Source: Ruminococcaceae bacterium UBA6857
Lineage (GTDB): Bacteria; Bacillota; Clostridia; Oscillospirales; Acutalibacteraceae
Assembly (NCBI GenBank): GCA_002451715.1
Contig: DKDD01000085.1
Coordinates: forward strand, 1 to 5,241
Direction of reading: 5' to 3'
DNA: 5,241 nt
Position 1 is the first letter of the stretch. Each line of letters opens with the position of its first letter. Positions 1 through 4,424 of the stretch are shown piece after piece. The notes below the pieces were generated by a model. It was not told the DNA's origin. It did not search any database and worked only from the letters and a program-made list of their open reading frames with translations. A program made the position numbers and the translations under genes.

Positions 1-453
1 AAGTTTGAGAATTTCGGTCTGATTCGTAAAGAACAAAAGCTCGTCAATGTTTTTGTTATAGATCTTTTTGCATGAAGCACTCATGAGCGGCATCATCTTT
101 GATTCGACAACGGTGTTGATTGAAGCAAAGTCGATGAGAATCTTGATTTGGTTTTTGAAGAAATCGGCGTCCTTGTCTTCAAAAAAACTTTCGTCAACAT
201 CGCCGATTTTGACACCGGAAAGTTCCATGTCTTTTTCATAAAGCGCACCGTTTTTTTCAAAGCATTTTTGCATGAGTGATTTCATGAGTTCAACGTCGCC
301 ACCTTTAAGAGCGTTTTGAAGCGAGGTTGATTTAAGCTTGAATTTGAAAGAAATTTTTGTTGCCTTGATAATTGAATTTGAAAGTCTTGTAAGTTCCGGA
401 TTAATGCTATCCGGAATAAAAACTTCGCCGTCTTTGAGATAAAACTTGCTCAT
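1..453 (-). CDS. Unrecognised protein, N-terminal part (runs off left edge)
   Basis: The reading frame is open from an ATG at 453-451 to the first base of the window, 151 codons without a stop, so the C-terminus is missing. The start is well supported: a GGAGGA ribosome binding site (complement of 462-467) lies 8 nt upstream and a good promoter precedes it. The protein begins MSKFYLKDGEVFIPDSI. It is rich in Lys, Asp, Glu and Phe, with short amphipathic stretches, and shows no signal peptide, no membrane helix and no catalytic motif I recognise, so it is probably cytoplasmic. It is transcribed divergently from asnA with 153 bp between the two starts. I cannot assign a family; helical segments such as residues 52-66 and 105-120 might mediate protein contacts, but that is a guess. 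That it is a real gene is fairly certain; its function is unknown. Confidence 0.8.
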   Translation of the reverse strand, partial: MSKFYLKDGEVFIPDSINPELTRLSNSIIKATKISFKFKLKSTSLQNALKGGDVELMKSLMQKCFEKNGALYEKDMELSGVKIGDVDESFFEDKDADFFKNQIKILIDFASINTVVESKMMPLMSASCKKIYNKNIDELLFFTNQTEILKL

Positions 454-492
454 TTTATAATTCCTCCGATATGATTGAATTTTTCGTCGGAT

Positions 493-521
493 ATTTTATC
501 ACAATTTTCCCGAAAATTCAA
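493..521 (-). promoter_or_regulatory. Promoter of the unknown minus-strand gene
   Basis: Read on the minus strand there is a -35 TTGAAT (516-521), a 17-bp spacer and a -10 TAAAAT (493-498) preceded by TG at the extended -10 position. Transcription would start near 486, giving a leader of about 33 nt before the ATG at 453. The spacer contains the palindrome AATTTTCCCGAAAATT. Confidence 0.65.
503..518. repeat. Perfect palindrome in the spacer of the divergent minus promoter
   Basis: AATTTTC (503-509) and GAAAATT (512-518) are perfect inverted repeats separated by CC. The site fills most of the -35/-10 spacer of the minus-strand promoter and touches its -35 box. It is a plausible operator for a dimeric repressor (inference); chance AT-rich symmetry is the alternative. 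Confidence 0.4.
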
Positions 522-534
522 CAGTTAAAAATCG

Positions 535-560
535 CGTTCGTTCATTGACACGGACGAACG
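535..560. repeat. Inverted repeat over the asnA -35 box, candidate operator
   Basis: CGTTCGT (535-541) and ACGAACG (554-560) are perfect 7-bp inverted arms separated by 12 bp. Including the next two bases gives 8 of 9 matched positions. The loop contains the whole -35 hexamer TTGACA (545-550), and the arm centres are 19 bp apart, close to two helical turns. The site is too far upstream to be in the asnA transcript, so it should act as DNA, most simply as a repressor or activator site. The bound regulator is not known from sequence. Confidence 0.5.
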
Positions 561-573
561 ATACTGCTATAAT
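545..573 (+). promoter_or_regulatory. Consensus vegetative promoter of asnA
   Basis: TTGACA (545-550), a 17-bp spacer and TATAAT (568-573) match the housekeeping sigma consensus at every base. The start of transcription is expected near 580, leaving a leader of about 27 nt before the ATG at 607, too short for a riboswitch or T-box. Any regulation is therefore likely to act on the DNA through the inverted repeat around the -35. Confidence 0.85.
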
Positions 574-606
574 ATCAACCGAATTTTATTTTTTTGAGGT
601 GTAATT

Positions 607-1608
607 ATGGCTTGTTATATTCCGGAAAATTACTGCTCTCATCTTTCGCTCAGAGAGACCGAGCAGGCAATCAAAAAAGTTAAAGACTTTTTTGAGCGTG
701 ATCTTGCAATCGAACTCAACCTCACCCGTGTTTCCGCACCGCTTTTTGTTGACGCAAAAAGCGGAATGAACGACAATCTCAACGGCACGGAAAGACCCGT
801 TTCCTTTGACGTTTTCAGCGGAGAAAAATTTGAAATTGTCCATTCGCTTGCAAAGTGGAAAAGATATGCCCTCAAAATGTACGGCTTTGAAGAAAACGAA
901 GGACTTTATACCGACATGAACGCAATCCGCCGCGACGAAGATACCGATAACATTCATTCGATTTTCGTCGATCAGTGGGACTGGGAAAAAATTATTCCGA
1001 AAGACGAGCGTAATGAGCACACGCTCAAAAAAACCGTAAAGCTCATTTACTCTGCGCTTCGCCACACGGAATATTACATCACAAAGGAGTATAACTTTAT
1101 CGGAAGTCTTCTTCCTGAAAAAATACACTTTGTTTCCTCTTTTGAGCTTGAAGAAAAGTATCCGAACCTTTCAAGAAAAGAGCGTGAATACGCAGCGGCA
1201 AAGGAATACGGCGCAATTTTCCTCATGAAAATCGGCGGCGCACTCAAGGATGGAAAACCCCACGACGGAAGAGCGCCGGACTATGACGATTGGGATCTCA
1301 ACGGCGATATCATTGTTTACTATCCGGTTCTTGACATTGCGTTTGAGCTTTCTTCAATGGGTATTCGCGTCAACGAAGAATCAATGGCACGCCAGCTTAA
1401 AATCGCCGGCTGCGAAGAAAGAAAGAACTTTCCGTTCCATAAGGCACTTCTTAACGGCGAGCTTCCCTGCACGATCGGCGGCGGAATCGGTCAGTCGAGA
1501 ATGTGCATGTTCTTCCTTCGCAAAGCTCACATCGGCGAAGTTCAATCGTCATATTGGAGCGACGATGTTATAAAATATTGCAAGGAACACGGCGCACCTC
1601 TTCTTTAA
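607..1608 (+). CDS. asnA: Aspartate-ammonia ligase (asparagine synthetase A)
   Basis: The 333-residue product makes asparagine from aspartate, ammonia and ATP (AMP-forming) in the cytoplasm, with the fold of class II aminoacyl-tRNA synthetase catalytic cores. Family signatures are present in order: DNLNG near residue 56-60, HSLAKWKR at 79-86, GLYTDMNAIRRDED around 99-112, VDQWDWE at 121-127, GRAPDYDDWDLNGD at 221-234, ELSSMGIRV at 247-255, and GGGIGQSR at 291-298, which is the motif-3-like ATP-binding segment. The length matches E. coli AsnA (330 aa), and the gene appears intact with no missing key block. The ATG is preceded by GAGGTG (596-601), 5 nt away. The gene is monocistronic, with its own consensus promoter and a strong terminator. 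Dependence on free ammonia, rather than glutamine as in AsnB, fits an ammonia-rich gut setting (inference). Confidence 0.97.
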   Translation: MACYIPENYCSHLSLRETEQAIKKVKDFFERDLAIELNLTRVSAPLFVDAKSGMNDNLNGTERPVSFDVFSGEKFEIVHSLAKWKRYALKMYGFEENEGLYTDMNAIRRDEDTDNIHSIFVDQWDWEKIIPKDERNEHTLKKTVKLIYSALRHTEYYITKEYNFIGSLLPEKIHFVSSFELEEKYPNLSRKEREYAAAKEYGAIFLMKIGGALKDGKPHDGRAPDYDDWDLNGDIIVYYPVLDIAFELSSMGIRVNEESMARQLKIAGCEERKNFPFHKALLNGELPCTIGGGIGQSRMCMFFLRKAHIGEVQSSYWSDDVIKYCKEHGAPLL

Positions 1609-1625
1609 TAGGATTTTTAATATCG

Positions 1626-1661
1626 GGACTGTTTCGAAAGCAATCGGAGCAGTCCTTTTTT
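1626..1661 (+). terminator. Rho-independent terminator of asnA
   Basis: Bases 1626-1637 (GGACTGTTTCGA) pair with 1644-1655 (TCGGAGCAGTCC) in a 12-bp stem with two G-U wobbles and a six-base loop. Six T residues (1656-1661) follow directly. It begins 17 bp after the asnA stop codon. Confidence 0.92.
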
Positions 1662-1703
1662 CTGACGTCAAAGGAATGAGCTTCATGCGTTTTATTTTTA
1701 CTG

Positions 1704-1742
1704 TCGGCGGTGATTTTTAATGCGAATCCTCTTGACCGCCGA
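1704..1742. repeat. Inverted repeat overlapping the GH20 promoter -35
   Basis: TCGGCGGT (1704-1711) and ACCGCCGA (1735-1742) are perfect 8-bp inverted repeats 23 bp apart. The right arm overlaps the -35 hexamer of the GH20 gene, and arm centres are 31 bp apart, close to three helical turns. It could be a pair of operator half-sites controlling the hexosaminidase. No T-run follows, so a terminator is unlikely. Confidence 0.4.
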
Positions 1743-1760
1743 AGTGATTTATCATATAAT
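1732..1760 (+). promoter_or_regulatory. Promoter of the GH20 hexosaminidase gene
   Basis: TTGACC (1732-1737), a 17-bp spacer and TATAAT (1755-1760) give 11 of 12 consensus matches. Transcription would begin near 1767, leaving a leader of about 73 nt. In the leader, CAAAATC (1793-1799) and GATTTTG (1810-1816) can form a 7-bp hairpin ending 11 nt before the ribosome binding site. A shorter competing stem is CGGC (1804-1807) with GCCG (1816-1819). Confidence 0.75.
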
Positions 1761-1839
1761 TATCTTGGTTAGAACTGTAAGAATTTTTTGTTCAAAATCA
1801 AAACGGCTCGATTTTGCCGAAAGAAATGGGGAATAAGAG

Positions 1840-3318
1840 ATGTCAGCTAATATCATTCCTATGCCGAACAAACTTTTTGAATACGGCGGCGAAAAACGTT
1901 TTCGCGAAAAGGATTTCGTCTTTGAAAAAAAGGATACGATCGAAGAAGAAGGCTATGAACTTCTTATAAACGAAGACGGCGTTTTTGTTTCGTATTCAAC
2001 CGAAAAGGGTCGTTTTTACGCCGAAAAAACTCTTGCGCAGCTTGAAAAGGAAAACGGCTGCTATCCGTTTTTGCGTATTGCGGATTCTCCGCGCTTTGCT
2101 TATCGCGCTTTTATGATTGACAGCGCACGCCACATGCAGACTGTTGCGGAACTTAAAAAATACATTGAGGCCGCCGCACTTTATAAATTTAATGTTTTCC
2201 ATTGGCATCTTACCGACGACCAGGGTTGGAGGATTGAAATTGATAAGTATCCGGAGCTTACAAAAGTCGGCGCATTCAGAAAAGGTCACGGCTTCACAAG
2301 CAAAAACAAGGCTGTTTACGGCGGCTTTTACACTAAAAACGAGATTAAAGAAATTGTTGAATTTTGCCGCGAACGCCACATCGACGTCATTCCGGAAATC
2401 GACATGCCGGGTCATATGATTGCCGCAATCGCGTCCTATCCGGAATTTTCATGCGAGGGCAAAAAAGTCGACGTTGAACTCAATGCCGGGGTACATAAAA
2501 CCATTCTTTGCGCAGGAAACGAAGATGTTTTCAAATTCTGTTTCGACGTAATCGACGAAGTCTGCGAACTCTTCCCGTATAAATATTTCCACATCGGCGG
2601 AGACGAAGCGCCGAAAAACCGCTGGGACAACTGCCCGAAATGCAAAGAGCGTATTCGCGAAGAGGGGCTCAAGAACAGTGAAGAACTTCAGGGATATTTT
2701 GTTAACCGTATCATAAAGCATCTTGAAGAAAAGGGAAAAATACCTGTTGTTTGGAACGAGAGTCTCAAAAGCGGAATGCTTCAAAAAGGTGCGCTTGTTG
2801 CCGATTGGATGGACAAAGAAAACCTTTCGGAAACTTGGGCAAACAACGGCGGAAAGATAATTATCGAAGACTTTTTCCATTATTATCTTGACTATAACTA
2901 CGGCATAACGCCGCTCAGAAAAACATATTCATATAACCCGATGCTTGAAAAGCTTGACATTGAGGGAAGAAAGAACGTTGTCGGTGTTGAAACACCGATT
3001 TGGACGGAATTTGTTGAAGACTTTGAAAGAATGAGCTGGCTTTGCTTCCCGCGCATGATGGCCGTTGCCGAAGCAGGCTGGACAAATTGGGGAAGACGTA
3101 ACTATTCCGACTTTATTAAAAGAGCCGAAGCGAACCGTCCGCTTCTTCTTTCAATGGGTATCAACATGGCGCCGAAAAAAGACTGGGATCCGCTTCCCCT
3201 CGGAAGAGTCAAAGGTCAGCTTTCGCATTACGGAAAATTCCTCACAAAAGAAAATATTTCGAACTTCATTAAAGAAAAAAGAGAAGCCAAAGCCGAAGAA
3301 AAAAAGGAAAATAATTAA
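1840..3318 (+). CDS. Cytoplasmic GH20 beta-N-acetylhexosaminidase
   Basis: The 492-residue enzyme should cleave terminal beta-linked GlcNAc or GalNAc by substrate-assisted catalysis. Residues 1-84 resemble the small N-terminal GH20b domain. The TIM barrel begins with YRAFMIDSARH (88-98), which carries the substrate-binding Arg89. HWHLTDDQGWR is at 121-131 and PEIDMPGH at 185-192. HIGGDEAPK at 251-259 holds the catalytic Asp255-Glu256 pair. Trp323, YLD (349-351) and the WTE block (388-390) correspond to the usual sugar pocket residues. There is no signal peptide or membrane anchor, so it probably acts inside the cell on imported aminosugar oligosaccharides (inference). The tail from about 470 is very rich in Lys and Glu and looks disordered. 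The ATG follows GGGGA (1828-1832) at 7 nt. The gene has its own promoter; no terminator separates it from the next gene. Exact substrate linkage cannot be told from sequence. Confidence 0.95.
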   Translation: MSANIIPMPNKLFEYGGEKRFREKDFVFEKKDTIEEEGYELLINEDGVFVSYSTEKGRFYAEKTLAQLEKENGCYPFLRIADSPRFAYRAFMIDSARHMQTVAELKKYIEAAALYKFNVFHWHLTDDQGWRIEIDKYPELTKVGAFRKGHGFTSKNKAVYGGFYTKNEIKEIVEFCRERHIDVIPEIDMPGHMIAAIASYPEFSCEGKKVDVELNAGVHKTILCAGNEDVFKFCFDVIDEVCELFPYKYFHIGGDEAPKNRWDNCPKCKERIREEGLKNSEELQGYFVNRIIKHLEEKGKIPVVWNESLKSGMLQKGALVADWMDKENLSETWANNGGKIIIEDFFHYYLDYNYGITPLRKTYSYNPMLEKLDIEGRKNVVGVETPIWTEFVEDFERMSWLCFPRMMAVAEAGWTNWGRRNYSDFIKRAEANRPLLLSMGINMAPKKDWDPLPLGRVKGQLSHYGKFLTKENISNFIKEKREAKAEEKKENN

Positions 3319-3394
3319 TTTGTCGGTCTGTTATTCAAAGTTTAACTTGCCTTTAGCTTCGTCGCGATAATAGTAATCAAAGGAGGATAAAATT

Positions 3395-3991
3395 ATGTAT
3401 TGTAAAAACTGTAACGCTTATAATGACGACGGCAGCCGTTTCTGCTGCCAATGCGGAGCGGAGCTTGAAGCACCCGCCGCTTCACAGCAAACCGAACAAA
3501 CCTATACCGCGCCGCAAAATGCCGCAAATCCCGGCTATGCCGATCAGTACTCTTCCGCACAGCAAAGCTATACCGCACCTCAATACGGCGCACCGCAGTA
3601 CGCTCAGCCGAATTACGGCGCACCGATAACAGAGCCTACCGAACCGCTTAACAACACAAAGGCGATTGTTTCAATCGTTCTCAATATCGTAATTTTCAAT
3701 GTCATCGGTCTTATTTTTGCAATTCTTTCGCTGACGAATTACAACAGCTATGAATCTGCTCTCAGGGCCGGAAACATTGCTCTTTCCGAACAGCTTAAAG
3801 CAAAGTCAAAAAAGTATTCAAAAGTTGCAATTATTATTGCAATTGTTATGGCTGTTCTTGCTGTTGTTGCAGGCATTGCGGCGTTTGTCATGTTCTTCAT
3901 AGCCGGCTCACAAGCCATAGGTTATGACGATCCGTTTGAATATGAATACGGCTATGAAAGCTTCATGATGCTTGCACCGTACTTCGGATAA
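3395..3991 (+). CDS. Zinc-ribbon membrane protein with CD225-like two-helix region
   Basis: The 198-residue protein opens with a zinc ribbon, CxxC at 3-6 and CxxC at 17-20 followed by G-A-E-L. A flexible linker rich in Gln, Ala, Pro and Tyr (about 27-85) contains repeats of YTAPQ (37-41, 59-63) and YGAP (64-67, 74-77). Two hydrophobic segments follow, about 89-112 and 143-170. The stretch between them (RAGNIALSEQLKAKSKKYSK, 124-143) resembles the conserved loop of CD225/dispanin-type proteins, in which small zinc-ribbon variants are common in Clostridia. The tail (175-198) is acidic and aromatic. There is no enzymatic motif, and the role is unknown; a membrane scaffold or sensor is only a guess. 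The start is fixed by AGGAGG (3381-3386). It lies 76 bp after the GH20 gene without a clear terminator between them, so co-transcription is possible, and it ends just before the 3998-4025 hairpin. Confidence 0.88.
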   Translation: MYCKNCNAYNDDGSRFCCQCGAELEAPAASQQTEQTYTAPQNAANPGYADQYSSAQQSYTAPQYGAPQYAQPNYGAPITEPTEPLNNTKAIVSIVLNIVIFNVIGLIFAILSLTNYNSYESALRAGNIALSEQLKAKSKKYSKVAIIIAIVMAVLAVVAGIAAFVMFFIAGSQAIGYDDPFEYEYGYESFMMLAPYFG

Positions 3992-3997
3992 AACAAA

Positions 3998-4025
3998 AAA
4001 CCGCTTGACAAACAGCAAGCGGTTT
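3998..4025. terminator. Hairpin after the zinc-ribbon gene, probably bidirectional
   Basis: AAACCGCTTG (3998-4007) and CAAGCGGTTT (4016-4025) form a perfect 10-bp stem with an 8-nt loop, 6 bp after the zinc-ribbon stop codon. On the plus strand only three T residues belong to the arm, so termination may be modest. Read on the minus strand the stem runs into TTTTTTGTTTT, a good U-tract, so it could also stop toxin-strand read-through. The -35 hexamer of the next promoter lies inside the hairpin. Confidence 0.7.
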
Positions 4026-4033
4026 AGTATAAT
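4005..4033 (+). promoter_or_regulatory. Consensus promoter for the antisense RNA
   Basis: TTGACA (4005-4010), a 17-bp spacer and TATAAT (4028-4033) match the consensus at all 12 positions. No plus-strand open frame with a ribosome binding site lies downstream before the terminator at 4084-4126, so it should make a short non-coding RNA starting near 4040. Its -35 is part of the preceding hairpin, and its sequence is related to the opposing toxin promoter. Confidence 0.85.
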
Positions 4034-4045
4034 ATAAGTGTAAAA

Positions 4046-4068
4046 GGTTCTGTAGTAAGCAGTTGCCC
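4046..4068 (+). repeat. Leader element, plus-strand copy
   Basis: GGTTCTG-TAGTAAG-CAG-TTGCCC (written with gaps between blocks) is the near-5' element of the predicted antisense RNA. The same blocks in the same order, with a longer middle, form the 5' end of the toxin transcript at 4333-4302 on the other strand. The element has internal symmetry (GG/CC and CTG/CAG), so it can fold as a small hairpin. Confidence 0.7.
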
Positions 4069-4083
4069 AATTAAAGACTAATT

Positions 4084-4126
4084 AAAAAATAACCGTATTC
4101 AATTGGTAGTTGGGCGGTTATTTTTT
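4084..4126. terminator. Bidirectional terminator shared by toxin and antisense RNA
   Basis: AAAAAATAACCG (4084-4095) and CGGTTATTTTTT (4115-4126) are perfect 12-bp inverted repeats around a 19-nt loop. Read either way the stem ends in a U-rich tract, so both converging transcripts can stop here. The right arm contains the toxin stop codon (complement of 4118-4120) and its last two Lys codons, so toxin translation ends inside the terminator stem and the two RNAs overlap by about 40-50 nt. Confidence 0.88.
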
Positions 4127-4222
4127 ATTATTTTTGTTATCATGATATGTTGAGCGTTCAACAGCGATTATATATCCCGTTGCAAAAACGAGAAGAAGTG
4201 CCATCATTGCAAAATATTCCAT
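4118..4222 (-). CDS. Small hydrophobic peptide, candidate type I toxin
   Basis: This 34-residue frame starts at the ATG 4222-4220 behind AAGGAGGG (complement of 4231-4238), 8 nt away, one of the best ribosome binding sites in the window. Residues 3-20 (YFAMMALLLVFATGYIIA) form one hydrophobic helix; the rest, from VERS to NKNNKK, is polar and basic at the end. This is the architecture of membrane-acting type I toxins and of short 'holin-like toxin' peptides, and the opposing antisense promoter and shared terminator strengthen the call. Expected action is in the cytoplasmic membrane. The frame is open further upstream, but an upstream start would be a TTG lying in the promoter -35 itself, so it is rejected. 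No close named homologue is recognised; a harmless small membrane peptide is the main alternative. Confidence 0.7.
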   Translation of the reverse strand: MEYFAMMALLLVFATGYIIAVERSTYHDNKNNKK

Positions 4223-4334
4223 GATTATCGCCCTCCTTATGTTTACTCGGAGGGTAATAATAAGTTTCAACCCTCCGGAAAAGTAAAATACAAAACCAAA
4301 AGGGCAACCGCCTGCTGTTATGTCTGCAGAACCT
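4223..4334 (-). promoter_or_regulatory. Structured 5' leader of the toxin mRNA
   Basis: The predicted leader is about 112 nt. CGGAGGGT (complement of 4270-4277) and ACCCTCCG (complement of 4248-4255) form a perfect 8-bp hairpin with a 14-nt loop. The same CCCTCC segment can instead pair with GGAGGG of the true ribosome binding site (complement of 4231-4236). The leader can therefore exist either with the site free or with it masked. Near its 5' end GGCGGTT (complement of 4306-4312) is complementary to AACCGCC next to the toxin stop codon (complement of 4113-4119). Confidence 0.6.
4302..4333 (-). repeat. Leader element, toxin-strand copy
   Basis: Read on the minus strand this is GGTTCTGCAGACATAACAGC followed by AGGCGGTTGCCC. 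It shares GGTTCTG at one end, GTTGCCC at the other and AGCAG in the middle with the plus-strand copy at 4046-4068, differing by a 9-nt length change in the interior. It starts at the predicted transcription start, so the toxin mRNA would begin with the element. Confidence 0.7.
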
Positions 4335-4340
4335 ATAAGT

Positions 4341-4369
4341 ATATTAGCATACTTGCTGTATTTTGTCAA
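4341..4369 (-). promoter_or_regulatory. Promoter of the toxin gene
   Basis: Read on the minus strand: TTGACA (4364-4369), a 17-bp spacer and TAATAT (4341-4346), with TG one base upstream of the -10 (extended -10). Transcription would start near 4334. The promoter shares TTGACAAA and CAGCAAG with the opposing antisense promoter. Confidence 0.8.
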
Positions 4370-4378
4370 ATAAGGAAC

Positions 4379-4412
4379 AACCCGACAGATTCAAAAAGAA
4401 GTCTGTCGGGTT
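4379..4412. terminator. Terminator of the CE2-like esterase gene, possibly bidirectional
   Basis: AACCCGACAGA (4379-4389) and TCTGTCGGGTT (4402-4412) form a perfect 11-bp stem, extendable by TTC/GAA with one bulged G. It lies 12 bp beyond the stop codon of the minus-strand esterase gene. Downstream on the minus strand is GTTCCTTATTT, a weak U-tract; on the plus strand it is TACTTTTGTGTTTT. It separates the esterase transcript from the toxin promoter. Confidence 0.75.
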
Positions 4413-4424
4413 TACTTTTGTGTT

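Larger units (their letters stand above)
4040..4128 (+). ncRNA. Predicted antisense RNA (type I antitoxin candidate)
   Basis: A transcript of about 89 nt is predicted from the perfect promoter upstream to the U-tract of the 4084-4126 terminator; both ends are inferred. Its 5' part carries the element GGTTCTGTAGTAAGCAGTTG (4046-4065, continuing CCC to 4068), also found in variant form at the 5' end of the opposing toxin mRNA. CCAATT (4067-4072) and GCCCAA (4065-4070) can pair with AATTGG (4101-4106) and TTGGGC (4110-4115) around the terminator loop, suggesting a pseudoknot or alternative fold. Its 3' half is fully complementary to the toxin mRNA 3' end, including the last codons and stop. By analogy with RatA, SR4 and RNA II it would silence the toxin by duplex formation. 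I do not recognise a named RNA family. Confidence 0.65.

Noticed and set aside
535..560. LexA/SOS box reading of the asnA inverted repeat
   Set aside because: The Gram-positive box is GAAC-N4-GTTC; here the half-sites are in the opposite order and 12 bp apart.
586..1128. Long minus-strand open frame opposite asnA
   Set aside because: Antisense shadow of a clearly conserved gene, Phe/Val-rich composition, no ribosome binding site or recognisable domain.
1767..1839. Riboswitch in the GH20 leader
   Set aside because: The 73-nt leader has only a 7-bp hairpin and a competing short stem; no known riboswitch core was recognised.
2449..2880. Minus-strand open frames opposite the GH20 gene
   Set aside because: They lie entirely within conserved catalytic blocks of the GH20 gene and look like codon-bias shadows.
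3342..3371. Possible promoter for the zinc-ribbon gene (TTAACT, 18 bp, GATAAT)
   Set aside because: Both hexamers are weak; co-transcription from the GH20 promoter is equally likely, so it was not listed.
4046..4068. CRISPR-like repeat unit
   Set aside because: Only two diverged copies exist, in inverted orientation and without spacers or cas genes.
4046..4333. Insertion sequence or phage remnant
   Set aside because: There are inverted repeats but no transposase, integrase or visible target duplication; promoters lie outside the repeats. Kept only as an alternative origin.
4118..4369. 83-codon minus-strand frame including the small peptide with a 49-residue N-terminal extension
   Set aside because: Its first codon is a TTG inside the -35 box of the toxin promoter and has no ribosome binding site; the internal ATG at 4222 has AAGGAGGG at correct spacing.
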